Part shown: in pieces, positions 5,350 through 5,522 of the stretch
Layout: each line of letters begins with the position of its first letter
Numbering within the stretch: position 1 is the first letter of the stretch
Source of the DNA: Acidobacteriota bacterium
GTDB taxonomy: Bacteria; Acidobacteriota; Terriglobia; Bryobacterales; Bryobacteraceae
Assembly (NCBI GenBank): GCA_023380575.1
Contig: JAMCRM010000116.1
Coordinates: 2,777 to 8,298 of the forward strand
DNA length: 5,522 nt
Direction: 5' to 3'
The notes under the pieces: model-generated
What the model was told of the DNA's origin: nothing
The model's database searches: none
What the model saw: the letters and a program-made list of their open reading frames with translations, nothing else
Program-made: the position numbers and the translations under genes

Positions 5350-5522
5350 TTTTCCTGTCTCCTGTCCAGCCACACGGCGCCCACAATAATCAGCCCTTTG
5401 ACAATCTGCTGGTAATAAGACGAGACATTCAGCAGGTCCAGGCCGTTATTGATCACGCCCATGAGCAGCGCTCCCAGAATGGTACCGCCGACTCCCCCCA
5501 CCCCGCCGGACAGGCTGGTCCC
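5346..5522 (-). CDS. C-terminal end of an RbsC-type sugar ABC transporter permease (partial)
   Basis: The minus-strand frame is open from the window edge (codon 5522-5520) to TGA 5348-5346 and gives 58 residues, with the 5' part outside the window. It begins [20 protein letters not shown], the glycine-rich loop and start of the last membrane helix in the BPD_transp_2 (RbsC/XylH/AraH) permease family, continues [20 protein letters not shown], and ends with the terminal hydrophobic stretch [18 protein letters not shown]. The NNG-L-LL-V-S-Y-Q-I-KG series is strongly diagnostic of this family. It would form part of the inner-membrane channel partnering with the lipoprotein encoded next; the ATPase (RbsA type) is expected upstream, beyond 5522. 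Its TGA overlaps the next ATG as ATGA, so the two are translationally coupled. The sugar cannot be told from this fragment. Confidence 0.93.
   Translation of the reverse strand, partial: GTSLSGGVGGVGGTILGALLMGVINNGLDLLNVSSYYQQIVKGLIIVGAVWLDRRQEK
5359..5363 (-). promoter_or_regulatory. Shine-Dalgarno AGGAG inside the permease gene
   Basis: On the minus strand, AGGAG lies 9 nt before ATG 5349, within the last codons of the permease. A second AGGA at 5356-5353 is too close at 3 nt. It supports ATG 5349 over GTG 5373 as the start of the binding protein, in a coupled arrangement. Confidence 0.7.

Overview
The window looks like ordinary chromosomal DNA from an Acidobacteriota bacterium, most likely of the Solibacter/Bryobacter type. 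This rests on high G+C by eye, a style of exported 'conserved hypothetical' protein I associate with that group, a short FmdB-type zinc ribbon with the tail VTSKKS, and an exported DUF1080 protein. It is an inference from protein style; no marker gene is present.

Layout: (1) 1-539, plus strand: the 3' part of an unnamed gene whose frame is closed by a TGA at 6-8, so it is probably frameshifted or decayed upstream. (2) 607-1322, plus strand: a two-gene unit with a 2-nt gap, an FmdB-like zinc ribbon behind a very strong Shine-Dalgarno and then an unnamed 182-aa protein starting at TTG. (3) 3271-1326, minus strand: a two-gene unit of exported proteins, an unnamed 437-aa protein and a DUF1080 (3-keto-disaccharide hydrolase-like) protein, joined by an ATGA stop/start overlap and preceded by a good sigma-70-like promoter. 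(4) 3344-4420, plus strand: a galactose-mutarotase-fold protein, divergent from the 437-aa gene across a short shared regulatory gap. (5) 5522-4405, minus strand: the end of a sugar ABC transporter operon, with the last 58 residues of an RbsC-type permease overlapping by ATGA a lipoprotein RbsB-type binding protein. The permease fragment runs off the window edge.

Carbohydrate handling is the common theme of the right two thirds: a predicted extracytoplasmic DUF1080 protein, a mutarotase-like protein and a monosaccharide-type ABC importer. The three lie in separate transcription units, so a joint pathway is only a suggestion. There is no intergenic stretch longer than about 75 bases and I see no RNA gene, insertion sequence, CRISPR array, phage gene or attachment site.

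I did not find a clearly new system. The most interesting points are a module apparently shared by the first gene and the 437-aa exported protein, the broken frame at the left edge, the palindromic tail-to-tail stop overlap at 4405-4420, and the compact divergent promoter region at 3272-3343.
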